Assembly: GCA_039881145.1 (NCBI GenBank)
Contig: JAYKKI010000032.1
Span: 10,541,001 to 10,605,000, forward strand
Direction of reading: 5' to 3'
Length of the DNA: 64,000 bases
From: Druceiella hillmani
Lineage: Eukaryota; Arthropoda; Insecta; Lepidoptera; Hepialidae
Shown here in pieces: positions 35,956 to 47,174 of the stretch (the first letter of the stretch is position 1; the number at the start of each line of letters is the position of its first letter). The notes under the pieces were generated by a model. The model worked only from the letters and a program-made list of their open reading frames with translations. It was not told the origin of the DNA and ran no database searches. A program made the position numbers and the translations under genes.

Positions 35956-36136
35956 CGTTAAGAACACATTTTACTTGAGCTAGGCTCTTTCAGCAAATTG
36001 TTAACTAAATGCTAATTTGCCTACGGTTGATTAAATGAAAGTAAACTTATGCAGTAAATAAAAGAAGCTAAAATAAACATAATCATTATTTTACGTGTAT
36101 GTAATTGTAGGTAGTTATGACGTGATTTTGGAGGTT

Positions 36137-36269
36137 ATTTAACGACGTTCATTTGATGCATAGTTGTATAAAATTAAAGAAAGCGAAGAAAAAAAACATC
36201 GATATGTGGCATTCCTTTTATAGTTTAATCTTATTTCCTATCTTATATCCTTAACCTTCAACAAAAAAA
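36137..36269. other. Unmatched AT-rich spacer
   Basis: The two arms diverge immediately after GGAGGTT, which marks the outer edge of the inverted duplication. Confidence 0.5.
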
Positions 36270-37045
36270 ACTATTAGAAATTCATAAACCTGGCAGCGCA
36301 AGCCTCTCGGTCGGGTTTGTTTTTTTTTTTGTTTTAGTACCCAAGGTGGGTCAATGGGTAGTGTGGGATTTTTACTCACCAAAATAACGCCACTTTAATC
36401 ACGACCAGTATTAAGACCGACTAGCAACTTTATTCAATTTTATTATTATCATGTGGGTGGAGCGTTTAAATTAATATCAATTAGTACCCTGGGTTCTGGA
36501 CCATTAATCCATGAAGTTCATTTCTGTTAAAATATCGTTACATATCAACTACATGGAAGGCCACTTCTGTATAAAACCCGTTTCAATATGTAGATCCGCA
36601 GAATTTTATTTTCGAAAGGTGTATTTACTGAATATTTATATTCTAAACCTTCATGCCATATTTCAACAACTACTAGCGCTACATCCAAAAGTACTGCTAT
36701 TGAGATCTCATTCTAATCAAACACGTTTTCCATCTTTTTAGTGACTCCACTGTATTTGATTTATTGTTGAGTGGTAAGTTTAAAATACAAACTGAGTTTT
36801 TAGAAGCAGATGCCTCTCCTTATTAACACTATTCAACATTTTCAATAACCCTTCCTCAAAGATCTATGACGTAACAGGATAGAGCGAGATATTCTTGGTA
36901 TAACGATTACTGCAGTTGTTCGAAGTTGTGGGATATGTCTTAATTTTAATACAGTAACTTTTCCAGAACAAAATTCAGTGGTCGTTTTATAATTTATTCA
37001 GTTATAATATCATAGTCTTGCGATTTTTTTACTGATAAATAAATA
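36270..37045. repeat. Direct duplicate of 39840-40620
   Basis: Matched landmarks in the same order: ACCCAAGGT(G/A)G.TC(A/G)ATGG, CTTTAATCAC(G/A)AC(C/G)AG, GACTAGCAACTT, a GGCCACTTCTGTATA-like block, TTCAAT(A/G)TGTAGAT and CTAAACCTTCATGCCAT. Further in: GGTATAACGATTA, CAGT(T/C)ATAAT(A/G)TCATA and GCGATTTTTT. The offset is about 3.57 kb. The 76-codon plus frame at 36511-36741 is inside and unrecognised; the partner does not keep it open. Confidence 0.85.
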
Positions 37046-38329
37046 CCTGTAGAACTTTTTAAGTAACTTTAAAGTAATAGTGAACAAAAATATAATAAGC
37101 GTTATGTTTTTATTCGTGGTTTTTTAAGCAAAATACTTATGAAATTCAGCGAAGCAAAAATATGTTCTCTGTGAAAATATGTTCTTTCTGTTTTGGGTCA
37201 CCTATTCACTTGAAGTTTGAAATTTCAGTGGGGACCTTATATATCAGATCTCTTTAATCTGTTGCAAAATTTGTACAAAGAATAGTCGGAATTTTTTTCT
37301 GACGCTAGGTTTTTAATAACTTTTATAAATAATTGCTTTAAGTTTCTCTAATTTGATTAAGGAGATTACTTAACTTGTTGACAAATACTTTATCGCCCTA
37401 TATCTAACTGTTTACTATTTCTTCGGAGCTTTCCTCCATTATTAATATCAGTTTCCTAGGGAGCTTTCCCTTTTTATCAATTTAAGCTAGGTATGCAATG
37501 ATAGAAAGGACATTGCTGTGAATAAGAATCTTCACTACTAATTGCCTCTTCATTATAAGCTAACCTCGTTTTCTGTTTGGTTCGGTTTTTTCAAATAAGA
37601 GTTCTAGTTTGAATTAATTGTTTCTCGATACATTTTTAAAAAATAATAAAGTCCGGGTATTATTTTTAGTCTGAGGATTACTATGTAGATGAACCAAATG
37701 AGAAAAAAACGAATAAATCTTTTTTTTCTGCCTGGTAAACTGTTTTGCCTTTATCATTGAATTTCGTGACAAAATAATGTCATCCCTAATTTCGATTCAA
37801 AGAAACATACTTCGAAAAATATTCTTTGTTATTCTAGTTACTAAACTTATTCAGCAATATCAGTAATAAACTAAATATTAAAATTCAGATCTCATTTATT
37901 CTGCGGGTGCCATTTGTACGTTCAGTCACAATAAAAATATCTTTTTAATATGAAGATAGGTAAAAATGGCAAGTATTATCTAAAGGTTAATTTTTTGTTA
38001 TCATAGCTAGCGTGACTGCCTACAAAAAGTTTCTATACACTTTTTAAGAACAAGAAAATTATGAATTTTTGTAACTTCTAATGGAACTATTTTTTTTCTT
38101 GATGCCTTATATCTGAAGTCAAAAGGAAAATATTACTTGAAAAAAATAATTTTCACACAATATTTTTTTTGTTAAAGGTTCTTTACAAAGCACATTTTCT
38201 TGTGACGTTATGTAGCTGTAGCATAAATATTTTGATCTATGAAAAATATATATAATAATTTGGTATGTGATTCATACATGTTTGCAATGTACAGCATATT
38301 TTGTTAAGGATATTTTAAAATACAGCTTA
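37046..38329. other. AT-rich DNA, nothing recognised
   Basis: Weak similarity of 37990-38150 to 21620-21780 only. Confidence 0.45.
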
Positions 38330-39500
38330 TATGGTAACAAATTTGAAACATATTCGACATAAGAAATATATACATAGCATAGAGTTTCTAGATTATTTCT
38401 TGTATATTATAATAAAAAAGGGCAGACGTTGGACATTACTATTTTAGTCGAACTGTTTTTCGTTCTATTGCAATCAGAATGAAAGTAATACATTTATTCA
38501 TATTTCGGAGAAGAGAGCCTATTCCATATACAAATCCAGGGGCATACCATGTCGACCGTACACGCGAAAGCATTCCTCGTTCACGAGATAGCAATTGTTG
38601 ACATTACGTCTCGCTCGTTTGTAGGCAAGGATGATGACTCGCCGTAACAATTGACGATGGGTCCATTATTCGATTGTTTCTGGCGCGAATGCTCGAGATA
38701 ATAAAAAGCGGTTAAATTTCAATGCCCTTATGATCATATCGCCCAGATTTATTCTCTTATTTCGTATGTAAATATATTTATCGAACGGGGTGATTACGTG
38801 TGGAACCGAATTTCATTATTCAGAAATGAACTGTGACAGGTGAAGAGAAAGTATCACAATAACGATCATATTATGCATAGAATTGTGTTTAATACCAAAC
38901 ATTTCTTTTTCGGTTATTAGCAGTTTCAACATTACTTTAAATATTATAGGTATCACTAACATGAAAATAAATTCCATAGCTTGATCATATATAAAAATTG
39001 ATGCGGTTCACGCCCACAAATTAAACAAGATACAATAAGAAGCATAATTTTTTTTAGTTTTAGCAATATTTTATCAAAATTATCTGAAGTTATAGATGGG
39101 ATAATTTATCAATAGCCGTTCAACCTTTATTTTTATGGTTGGAATTAGCAATTTTATAAATAAAAAAGTACAATTTAGGGAAATAAAAAGAAACAAACCT
39201 TCTCATTTAACACTGTACAGACATTTGAAAATAATTCTTTCGATATGGAAGAAAATAATTTATAAGAATTTTTAAGAAATTTAAATACCTATGATAATTT
39301 TAAACTCTTTAAGTGAAAAGAAATATTGAAGAAGCAGGATAAAAGATTATGCATTTTAATTATCCCGATTTATTTTAGAATTCCAATTGTATATTTTCTC
39401 CACTCATTTCATTACAAAATTTACAAATTTCATGGAAACTGAATAAAAGGAAAACTGCACTATTTTTTCATTAATGTTTTAATCTGTATAAAATAAAAAT
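38330..39500. repeat. Third copy of the inverted-duplication unit, direct to the left arm
   Basis: Colinear with about 32150-33400. Landmarks: ATTGCAATCAGAAT(A/G)AAAGTA, a CATACCATGT(T/C)GACCGTACAC block, TAGCAATT(T/G)TTGA, ACATTACTTTAAAT(G/A)TT, CCTATGATAATT and ATTAATGTTTTAATCTGTAT. It lacks both the piggyBac element and the 257-bp insertion. A part near 38600-38720 (a GGCAAGGATG... stretch and GGTTAAATTTCA) matches the right arm near 34360-34470 in inverse orientation better than it matches the left arm. Confidence 0.8.
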
Positions 39501-39839
39501 TGTACACATATACGTACTTTCGTCAACCTCGTTCAAATAAATTATATATTCTATGAGAATCTGGAAATTAACTGTTTTGCCAATTAGATAATTTTATATC
39601 TTGGGATATAAGAAAATCTCTCTACTTTATTGATAGAGCTCAAATGAAAAAATAAGTTATTGTAATGTTAACATTTTGTACTAGGAAAATTTTGGAAAAT
39701 ATACTAGCGAAATAATTCGCAAAATTATAACAAAAAAAAATCTAGACCTGAATATTTTGAGAAAGCGTGTTAGAAAGTCTTATTTATTAAATAAAAGGAC
39801 AAAAAAAACTTGACCAAAATAAACTATCAGAAAATAAAT

Positions 39840-40620
39840 AAACCTAACCGCGTAAAACTCTCAATGGAGCCCGTTTTTCTATTTAGTTTTGTATGAAGTA
39901 CAAAACTTTCAATATACCCAAGGTAGATCGATGGATACTATGGGATTCTTACGCAATGAAAACAATACTTTAATCACAACGAGTCCAAAGGAGATCGACT
40001 AGCAACTTGTATTTAATTTGGTTATTACCACGTTGGTAGAACACTGACCATAGTATAGGCTTACAATCGGATTCTGTACCTTCTAATTGAAACACCGTCG
40101 CACATCCTCAACATAGAGGACCACTTCTGTATAGGACACGGTTCAATGTGTAGATAAGCGGAACTTTATTTTGAAAGTTTGTACTTACTGGATTTGTGCA
40201 TCCTAAACCTTCATGCCATGTATAATAAAATGGCTACACGACATCCAAGAACACTGCTGTGTAGACATTTTTCCGTTCAACGTTCTTTTACATATTGTTT
40301 GTGATTAGATCGTACTTGGTGTATTATTGAGTTGTTTGTTTAAAATTCATATTTTTGATTCGAAAATAATTGCCTTTCCTCAGTAACGCTATTTAATCCT
40401 TTCAACTGCATGTTGTGAAATTATCTTTGATATAATAATACGAAGTAGCGGAGTTCTTTTTATTTTGGTATAACGATTAGTTCTGTAGTGTTTCAAGGCT
40501 TTGAGGCGTATTTTAATTTAAAGTAGGTATTTATAATGTACATTAACTTAAAAATAAAATCCGGCAGTTGTTTTGTACTTTAACCAGTCATAATGTCATA
40601 ACCTCGCGATTTTTTAAGGA
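39840..40620. repeat. Direct duplicate of 36270-37045
   Basis: See the partner for landmarks. Together the 38330-39500 and 39840-40620 blocks repeat the order of unit followed by this flank seen in the left half, so a composite segment was duplicated. Confidence 0.85.
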
Positions 40621-41079
40621 AAAGTTTGTATTTGCACAAATTCAAGTTGATCTACCTTAACAACGAACTCAAATGTAGTAATCCTTATATTTTTGTCCGT
40701 TGTTTCTAGTGGAAGGATGAAAAAACTCAGCCAAGCATTCTGCGAACAGATTTTTCTTCTGCCTATAGTCAGCTTTAAATCGAGAATCTCGTACATGAAG
40801 TCTCTTTAAGTTATTAGCCAATTTGTAAAAGAAATTACCAGTACTTTTGTTCGCCGTTATCCCTACTCAATTTCTTTTTCTCTATTTTATAAATTTTTAG
40901 TTTCATACTAGTTCTATACAGAGATAAAATTATTAACTTCATTTGGTTTATTTAAAATTTCTAACTTAGGTCTTAGTTGACTTGATCAGGATGACGACCG
41001 TTATATCAGTAGTTAGGAATGATTGTAAACAATTAAATGAAACTACGTGATGTAGTATTATTTCTACTTTCTTTAATTT

Positions 41080-41138
41080 CTTTACCACGACCTAGGTTTC
41101 GTTGTATTACAACATCTTCAGGTGGAATATTAGCAAAG
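41080..41138 (-). ncRNA. Hammerhead ribozyme-like fold, copy B left arm
   Basis: On minus from 41138: CTTTG, an AT-rich bulge, CCAC, CTGAAGA, one extra T, stem II GTTGT-AAT-ACAAC, GAAA, C-CTAG-G, TC, then GTGG and TAAAG. CCAC pairs GTGG (stem I) and CTTTG pairs TAAAG beyond a bulge. The A after GAA pairs with the U before the cleaved C (expected break between 41089 and 41088). This is a type I layout with a 1-2 bp stem III, as known from Penelope-like elements and retrozymes. The extra U between CUGAAGA and the G of stem II departs from the textbook core. Activity is not shown. Confidence 0.68.
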
Positions 41139-41148
41139 ATTTGCTAGA

Positions 41149-41206
41149 TTTGCTAATATCCCACCTGAAGATGTTGTAATACAGCGAAACCTAGGTCGTG
41201 GTAAAG
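41149..41206 (+). ncRNA. Hammerhead ribozyme-like fold, copy B right arm
   Basis: Same fold on plus: CCAC at 41161-41164, CTGAAGA at 41165-41171, extra T at 41172, stem II 41173-41177 with 41181-41185 (one U.G wobble from an A-to-G change), GAAA at 41186-41189. Then C-CTAG-G at 41190-41195, T at 41196, candidate cleavage after C41197, and GTGG at 41198-41201. The distal stem I pairing is one pair weaker than in the left arm. Because the two copies are head to head, a transcript of either strand would carry one ribozyme and a long hairpin. Confidence 0.68.
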
Positions 41207-41645
41207 AAATTAAAGAAAATAGAAATAATACTACATCACGTAGTTTCATTTAATTGTTTACAATCATTCCTAACTACTGATATAACGGTCGTTTCATTTA
41301 ATTGTAAATAATGAATTTCGATAAAATTAACGCCAAATATATTCAATAAATGATTGTAAACTTAAATCTTTTCAGTTTGTTATAGCATTGGCGAACTAAA
41401 AAGGTACAAATACAGTAAGGTACGTAAAAATTGAAGGTAATGTAAAAAAAATGTTGGCAATATATTATAAGCATCACGGAAAACAAGCAACAGCAATTGC
41501 TTCTGCACTTATTGGCAGTTAATTTCTAAAAATGAACCATATAAATTAGCGTCTTTAATAAAAAAAATATTCCATCGAACCTATTCCGTATTAAGACTGA
41601 ACTCATATGCTAATCTTTAACCTGCTTCCCAAAGGTATTTAAAGT

Positions 41646-44600
41646 TAATTGGATGCTAATACCAGGATCTTTGCTTCTTTTATCTTTTATCTTTGAAATA
41701 TAAATATTTTCAAAGATCGAGTGAAAAAATCCCGCCTCTTCTGAAACCATTTTCTGTGTGCCCTTGTCCTTTCCTGTCTTTCCTATCCGAAATCATGCCA
41801 ATAGTTTGTATTACTAATACTTTGTATTTTTTAATTTTTTTTCCCGTCTAACGTACTATAAATAATTTTCATTGCAAATAGAGCCCTTATAATACCCGTG
41901 TCTCCAACCGTCGGTTTATTTATCACAACCGTTTTTCGCAGAAAACGTTTGACGGGAAAATTTGAAATCCAGTATGATGAAATATTCGTATAAATCTTAG
42001 AGCAGATAAATAAAGTTAATTATTTTTTTAAATTTCATATGTTGTCGGATGATGATACGATGTTTTTTTAAATGTTGTAGCATTCCATTAAATAAATAAA
42101 ATATAATATCAATTGACCCAAAAACTTTTGTGTGCAGAAAATAAGCCCTTGAAGTAGATCAGGCAAGCGAGTAAATTGATGATGGTATTGGTCTTTGGCG
42201 GTATTCTTCGTTGGTTCGTTTCTCTCTCTCTCTTTAAGTAATATTATACAAAAGTATCATCTTTAGAATTTTGGTTTATTTGACTTTTCATCTGTTTGTT
42301 CCCTGAATTTAGTAATACTTTTTTTCAAATATTTCCACCTATGAAAAATATAGTACACAACATATTTTGAAGCTGGAAAATAAAGTTAATATTTGTAAGC
42401 AGTTAATAAAAATATAATTTTCCCTTAAATATTCATATGTGCCTAAGTTTGAAAGGGCCGTTTAGTGCGAGTTCTATTGGTATTTATCAGATTTCTTCGT
42501 GAACATTTATGACATTGATTTTTTTTTAACATAGTTGTAATTTTTCTTCACTTCATGAAAGTTACTTTTATCCTCCGACGCCTTTTATCCTCCTGTTGTA
42601 TTTATTATTCTATATAACAATAAAATTAAATAATTATGACTATTTTTAAAAATTGTAGGTATAATCCCTGAGCAATTCAAAGCTTTTAATGTACAGTTTT
42701 GAAAATTACCATACTTAAGTCCCGACAGAGTTAGCGGTGAAACGCTTTTGTTACGGTTTTTATTATACCTTTATGTCTCGTAACTGAAAGTTTGTAGCGC
42801 AAAGTAGTGAATATAGTCTGAAAATACACCACTGTTAATATACTTACGCCATCGTGCGCTTAAGTTATCGAGTGGAGAAGGCGGATTGAAAAAAAAACTT
42901 CAAAATTCACTTTGCTCGACTAAAAATTAGTCATAACTTCACAAAATATATTTGAATTATTAGTAGGTTCTAGTGAAGATACTGAGTTCGTGTGAAAAGT
43001 TGTATCATAGAACAATTTACAAAACTTTCCAAATTTTGTTTGCTTTGTTTTAGGCAATGCCGCATAATTATGTATTCGGCGCCAGAGGCGTCCTGGTAAT
43101 CCACGAAAAATATTTTCACGAAAAAAAAATGCAGTAGTGTAGTAACACGCCCCAATTTTCTGACAATTCCATGTCTTCCCAATTTCCTTTTTGGTTTTGT
43201 GCGGAACTAAGTATTAAATAAGTTGACAAAGAAAACGCAACCAGGAAATATTATTTTTTTTCACTCAAATCTATGTATTATTATACCACCTATCAAAAAT
43301 ACCGTAATTTTAAGAAAATTTTCTCTCTAATTCCTAAAAAAACATATCTTTTATTGCCCTTATACGATAAAAAACCGGGATTTTATAATAAAAGCCCCCA
43401 GTGCTGGTAAATGTAGTTATTGTGTTGTGGCCCGTGAAAACAAATAATGCAAAAGGTTTCAAACACGTCTCATCCCTATTTTTGGGATTTAGTTGCTGTA
43501 AAACAGGATCCTTCAGGTTCCCGAACGAACGAACGAAACGATAAGTTTCCGTGCTCAGGAATCTAAAGAACTTTGCCATTTTTGTCCTTAAATTACGCCA
43601 CCGGGAATTTCAACGTATGTCCTACAAAAATTAGAGAAGAACTAATTGCATTCGAACCTGAAAATTGTGAGCTCTTTGTGTAGACCCAATAGGTTATATA
43701 TTTATTTAATTTTAAAATTATAAAAATAAATATTTTTCCAAACAGTTACTGATGCAAGCGTGGTGTACACCACAGAAAAATATGTCTACCACGTTAGTGT
43801 CATTGCAATGATTATGTTATTTGACAATTCAGAAAAGAAGGATTATTTTTTCTTTTACACTACTGATAAATGTGTAACACATGATAGGTTCCATTTAACA
43901 TAGTACGAGAATGTTCACTTTTGGTATAAAACGAGATTTGTAATATTGTGAAAACACAGATAATTAATGATTTTTACTTAAATACGTTAAGTGATAACGC
44001 GTCCTTAACTAATACATGTTTACCATTCTATTTTATGTATTATCTGTTACAAACAACAAAAATTAAATTGATAAATATTTATATCATCGTTTTTCTTATA
44101 CATAACGTGTCTTCTGTAATACATTCATAAAAGTAAGGGTTCTAACTAAATTCAATTAATATTATATAACAATACTGTTATTTAGAGACTATATACTCAA
44201 AATGATAATATCATTGCATTTTTTTCAAGTATCTAAAATCAAATTGTATATTATAAACTAATAAATATCAAAGACACTAAAGATAAGGAGTCTAATTCGT
44301 ATCACAAAACTTCACAATTAACCAGAATTACAAATTCCTTCGAAACAAACTGCGCAGATATGATTTATTAGCAAACACTTTTCCGTATCGAGTAAAAGTA
44401 TGTAATTAAAGGCTTAAGGCCTTACCACCTGTCATTTTTAAATTGAAAATGACACCAGATGAGAATCGCTTGGCAAGCTGCCAGACCATTGTTGGTGTTC
44501 TGCAGCCGTTGGTCTACGACAAGAGACAATATAGGCGTTAGTTTATGTAAACGTTCAACGTGAATTTTATGTCAGTATACAACGATACAAATGCAGTTTC

Positions 44601-44730
44601 AAATGGAAAAATATCAAGAGTGATTTAAAACAAATCTCTAAAATAAACGCCATTTGCAATTTTTCTTTGGCGAAATGAAAAAAAATAATAGAATGCTTTT
44701 AAAATTCATAAATTTGGAAAAAAAATCTTT
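41646..44730. other. AT-rich DNA, nothing recognised
   Basis: Somewhat richer in GC at 42740-43640, where minus-strand frames at 42970-43182 and 43334-43579 look less random (VRSFGNLKDPVLQQLNPKNR), but no family was recognised. No repeat partner was found by eye. Confidence 0.45.
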
Positions 44731-44770
44731 ATTAAAAATCGGGATGTAGAGATATATCCCGATTTTTAAT
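44731..44770. repeat. 15-bp perfect inverted repeat beside (TA)n
   Basis: ATTAAAAATCGGGAT and ATCCCGATTTTTAAT around a 10-nt loop. The right arm runs directly into the (TA)n tract. Confidence 0.9.
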
Positions 44771-44771
44771 A

Positions 44772-44832
<61 letters not shown>
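44769..44832. repeat. (TA)n microsatellite
   Basis: About 30 TA units with a single C interruption. Confidence 0.95.
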
Positions 44833-44833
<1 letters not shown>

Positions 44834-47174
44834 TATGGTAGTGGTCGCTCAGTGATGAAAATTGGACCGTAATTCAATAAAATTTTAAGTTTGAACGCAT
44901 TGACGGTATGATCGTAAACAACGAATCTTAAACAACGAAATTTATAATACATATTTAATATACCATATAAAATTTAACTAAGCCAAGTCTCACACTCTTT
45001 CGTGCACGCAATATACTTGAAAAGGTATACAAGGTTTTCTCTTCACATATTAATGTATAGATTTACATTACACATGGATTTTGAATACTTTTAGGTGTAG
45101 CTATATTTTTATAAAAAGTAATCTAGTATCATAATTTTGAATTTTACAAATGTTCTAAATGATGTGTAGTTCATTTTTCCTTTGAAAATGGTGGGATTCC
45201 ATTTTAAACTTTAGTTTGCATCAATATTTATGAAAATTTAAATAGCTAATTAATACATTAATAAATGATTTCTCTGGCCAGTTTTTAACATAAATAAGTA
45301 AAAGAATAATAAATTGAACACAAAATTATTTTATAAAATTAAATTTTAAAATATTTTATTTGACCTACATATTTTAAGTTTACAGAAAATTTGGAATTTT
45401 TTAAAATTTGTAAATAAAAACAGGTGTATTTTATATAATCTTTTAAAGAGGTGTATTTTATATAATTTATATTTAGATAATTATAGACACGTCAGTGTGA
45501 AGTACCCTTCATAAATTGGAAAAGTGTTCCTACCTAAGTGTAAAACATGATGAAACTTCTAAAAGTTTCACCTTGCTGTACACTCCTTCTTCTTCTTCTC
45601 TCCTTCTTCTGGTGACGATCTTGAAATGTAGATCAAAGTTATAAAAGTAATTATTAAAAAAAAATTGAAATATTAAGTAACCAACAGGGTAAATAGAAAT
45701 ATTAAGTAACCAAAGGCCTAGAGAATACATTAAGTAACCATCAAAATAAATCAACTGTGTACCTTCACTTTTAAAAGCAATAAAAAAAGATGAATTTTGG
45801 GATGTGTGTAATCCGGGAGACTATTTAAAACAAAGTACAAACTGATGATTGAAGGTGTGCATAAATATTCCTTCAATATTTTGTATTCGAAACTATATGT
45901 TTACTTCCATTTTCTATTTCCTGCAAATTTTTTTTTTAATCTGCTAGGTACAGATGAGAAGTTTCTGTTTTGAAATTTATTTTCCGTTTGTTATACGGAA
46001 AGATTATATGGCATAATTTATGTAAAAAACTCTCATTCTTCGTGCCTTACGCTTGCGTGATCATATTCTTTTTGCTATACTCTTTTTGGTCCTAGATCCA
46101 AATTATTTAGAAAATTTATATTTTCCTACAATGTTCATTTTCTGGAACACCTGACTGCGGTTACGCCAGAGCGTGATAGGTTAGTGATGAATGAGACAAA
46201 ACTTATTGGGTTATTAGCATTACGTGTTATAGTGTTATTCAATTTATTTCATTATTTTATTGTCGCTATTGAAACATAGAGATAAATATTTGTAGTTTCC
46301 ATAATTGTACGTTATTATACAAAATATATAAATAATTTTTATATGTTTTATTCATATTTAGGATACGCCTCATAGTATTTTAACTACATTTTGAATTCTT
46401 CTTCTAACACAAACAGTGTTTTCAATCATATATTTAATTTTTAAATTGACTGAAACTGAATTAAAACGAGTTCTCCGCATTTTTACTAGAACAAAGCTAA
46501 CGCTACTTTGATTGATCATCCTGTCCTTCGTTTTGGCACCATAACACATCAGGTTGTAGGTTTAAAGGGTGCGTGGAGAATTATAATACAAAAATGAGGT
46601 TTTTGCCATGAGGCCTCCGGGTAACGTAGGGTTACTCGATTGTGAAAATGTCATTCCGCCTTTATGCGCTGCTTATGCCAGCCAGCGATGTGATAAATAA
46701 TGTTTTTTGTTTCCAATGCGAAGTGTGTCGTGAACTTTAATTACCCCGTTCATGGAAGGGTCCGTTTTACAAAAACCGACTCATTATGCATAATCATGAA
46801 AGCGTGGATTAGTATGTTTCCGACACTTTTAGTTTTATTGTAAGAATTTGTGTTGCTTTTATGCAACTTGTACATGATTGTGACTTTAAGTCGTAAGATA
46901 TCGTCTATACAGTTATTTTTAATACGATGTTTTTTGGCATAATTAATTCTATATTAGAACTGCAATATATTTTTTGCGGTTATTATACATATAATTTGAC
47001 GTGTTAATGCACCATAAGATGAGAGGTGTACTACCTATTTAATTCCTAAGGATACGTATTTGCAGATGTGTTAAACCATATTATGGGTTCAATTTAATTG
47101 TGACTCAAGTGTGTAAACTAACAATTTTCCGGGATTCAATTTGGCGATTGATTTCATTTTATTGCATAAAAAAA
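44833..47174. other. Mostly AT-rich DNA, nothing recognised
   Basis: ATTAAGTAACCA occurs three times at roughly 30-bp spacing (45674, 45704, 45730), and a CTTCTTCTTCTTCT patch lies at about 45586. A more GC-rich segment at 46530-46800 (ATGAGGCCTCCGGGTAACG) has no recognised coding content. Confidence 0.5.

Larger units (their letters stand above)
33645..36136. repeat. Right arm of the large inverted duplication
   Basis: Inverted homologue of 29727-33255. It keeps the pre-insertion sites of both the piggyBac element (single TTAA at about 34991) and the 257-bp element (about 34035). It has its own extra sequence at 35350-35955 and a tandem duplication at its inner end. It is not a recent copy: substitutions are frequent throughout. 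Confidence 0.88.
41031..41348. mobile_element. Foldback insertion of hammerhead-type repeats with 13-bp TSD
   Basis: AATGATTGTAAAC occurs at 41018-41030 and 41349-41361 but only once at the homologous 58-kb site, so it is a target-site duplication. The insertion contains one repeat unit on minus (41031-41137), an 11-nt centre (41138-41148), and the inverted unit on plus (41149-41255). Next comes a 37-bp inverted copy of the left host flank (41256-41292, ending CGGTCGT), then a third partial end (TTTCATTTAATTGTAAATAA onward). The full hairpin runs 40994-41292 with arms of about 144 bp and only about three mismatches, so it is young. Confidence 0.92.
40895..41645. repeat. Duplicate of 58165-58582, interrupted by a 318-bp insertion
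   Basis: Without 41031-41348 plus one copy of a 13-bp repeat, this block is colinear with 58165-58582. Landmarks: TTATTAACTTCATTTGGTTT, CTTGATCAGGAT, CCGTTATATCAGTAG, AATGATTGTAAAC, CAGTTTGTTATAG, AAGGTACGTAAAAATTG, then CTTCTGCACTTATTGGCAGT and AACCTGCTT. The 58-kb copy shows the site before insertion. Confidence 0.92.

Noticed and set aside
41031..41348. Simple MITE with terminal inverted repeats
   Set aside because: The inverted arms extend 37 bp into host flank beyond the target duplication, which a cut-and-paste MITE would not show.
42970..43579. Minus-strand frames as transposase pieces (VDYQDASGAEY)
   Set aside because: A mariner-like DDASPH reading was considered, but neighbouring residues and spacing do not fit.
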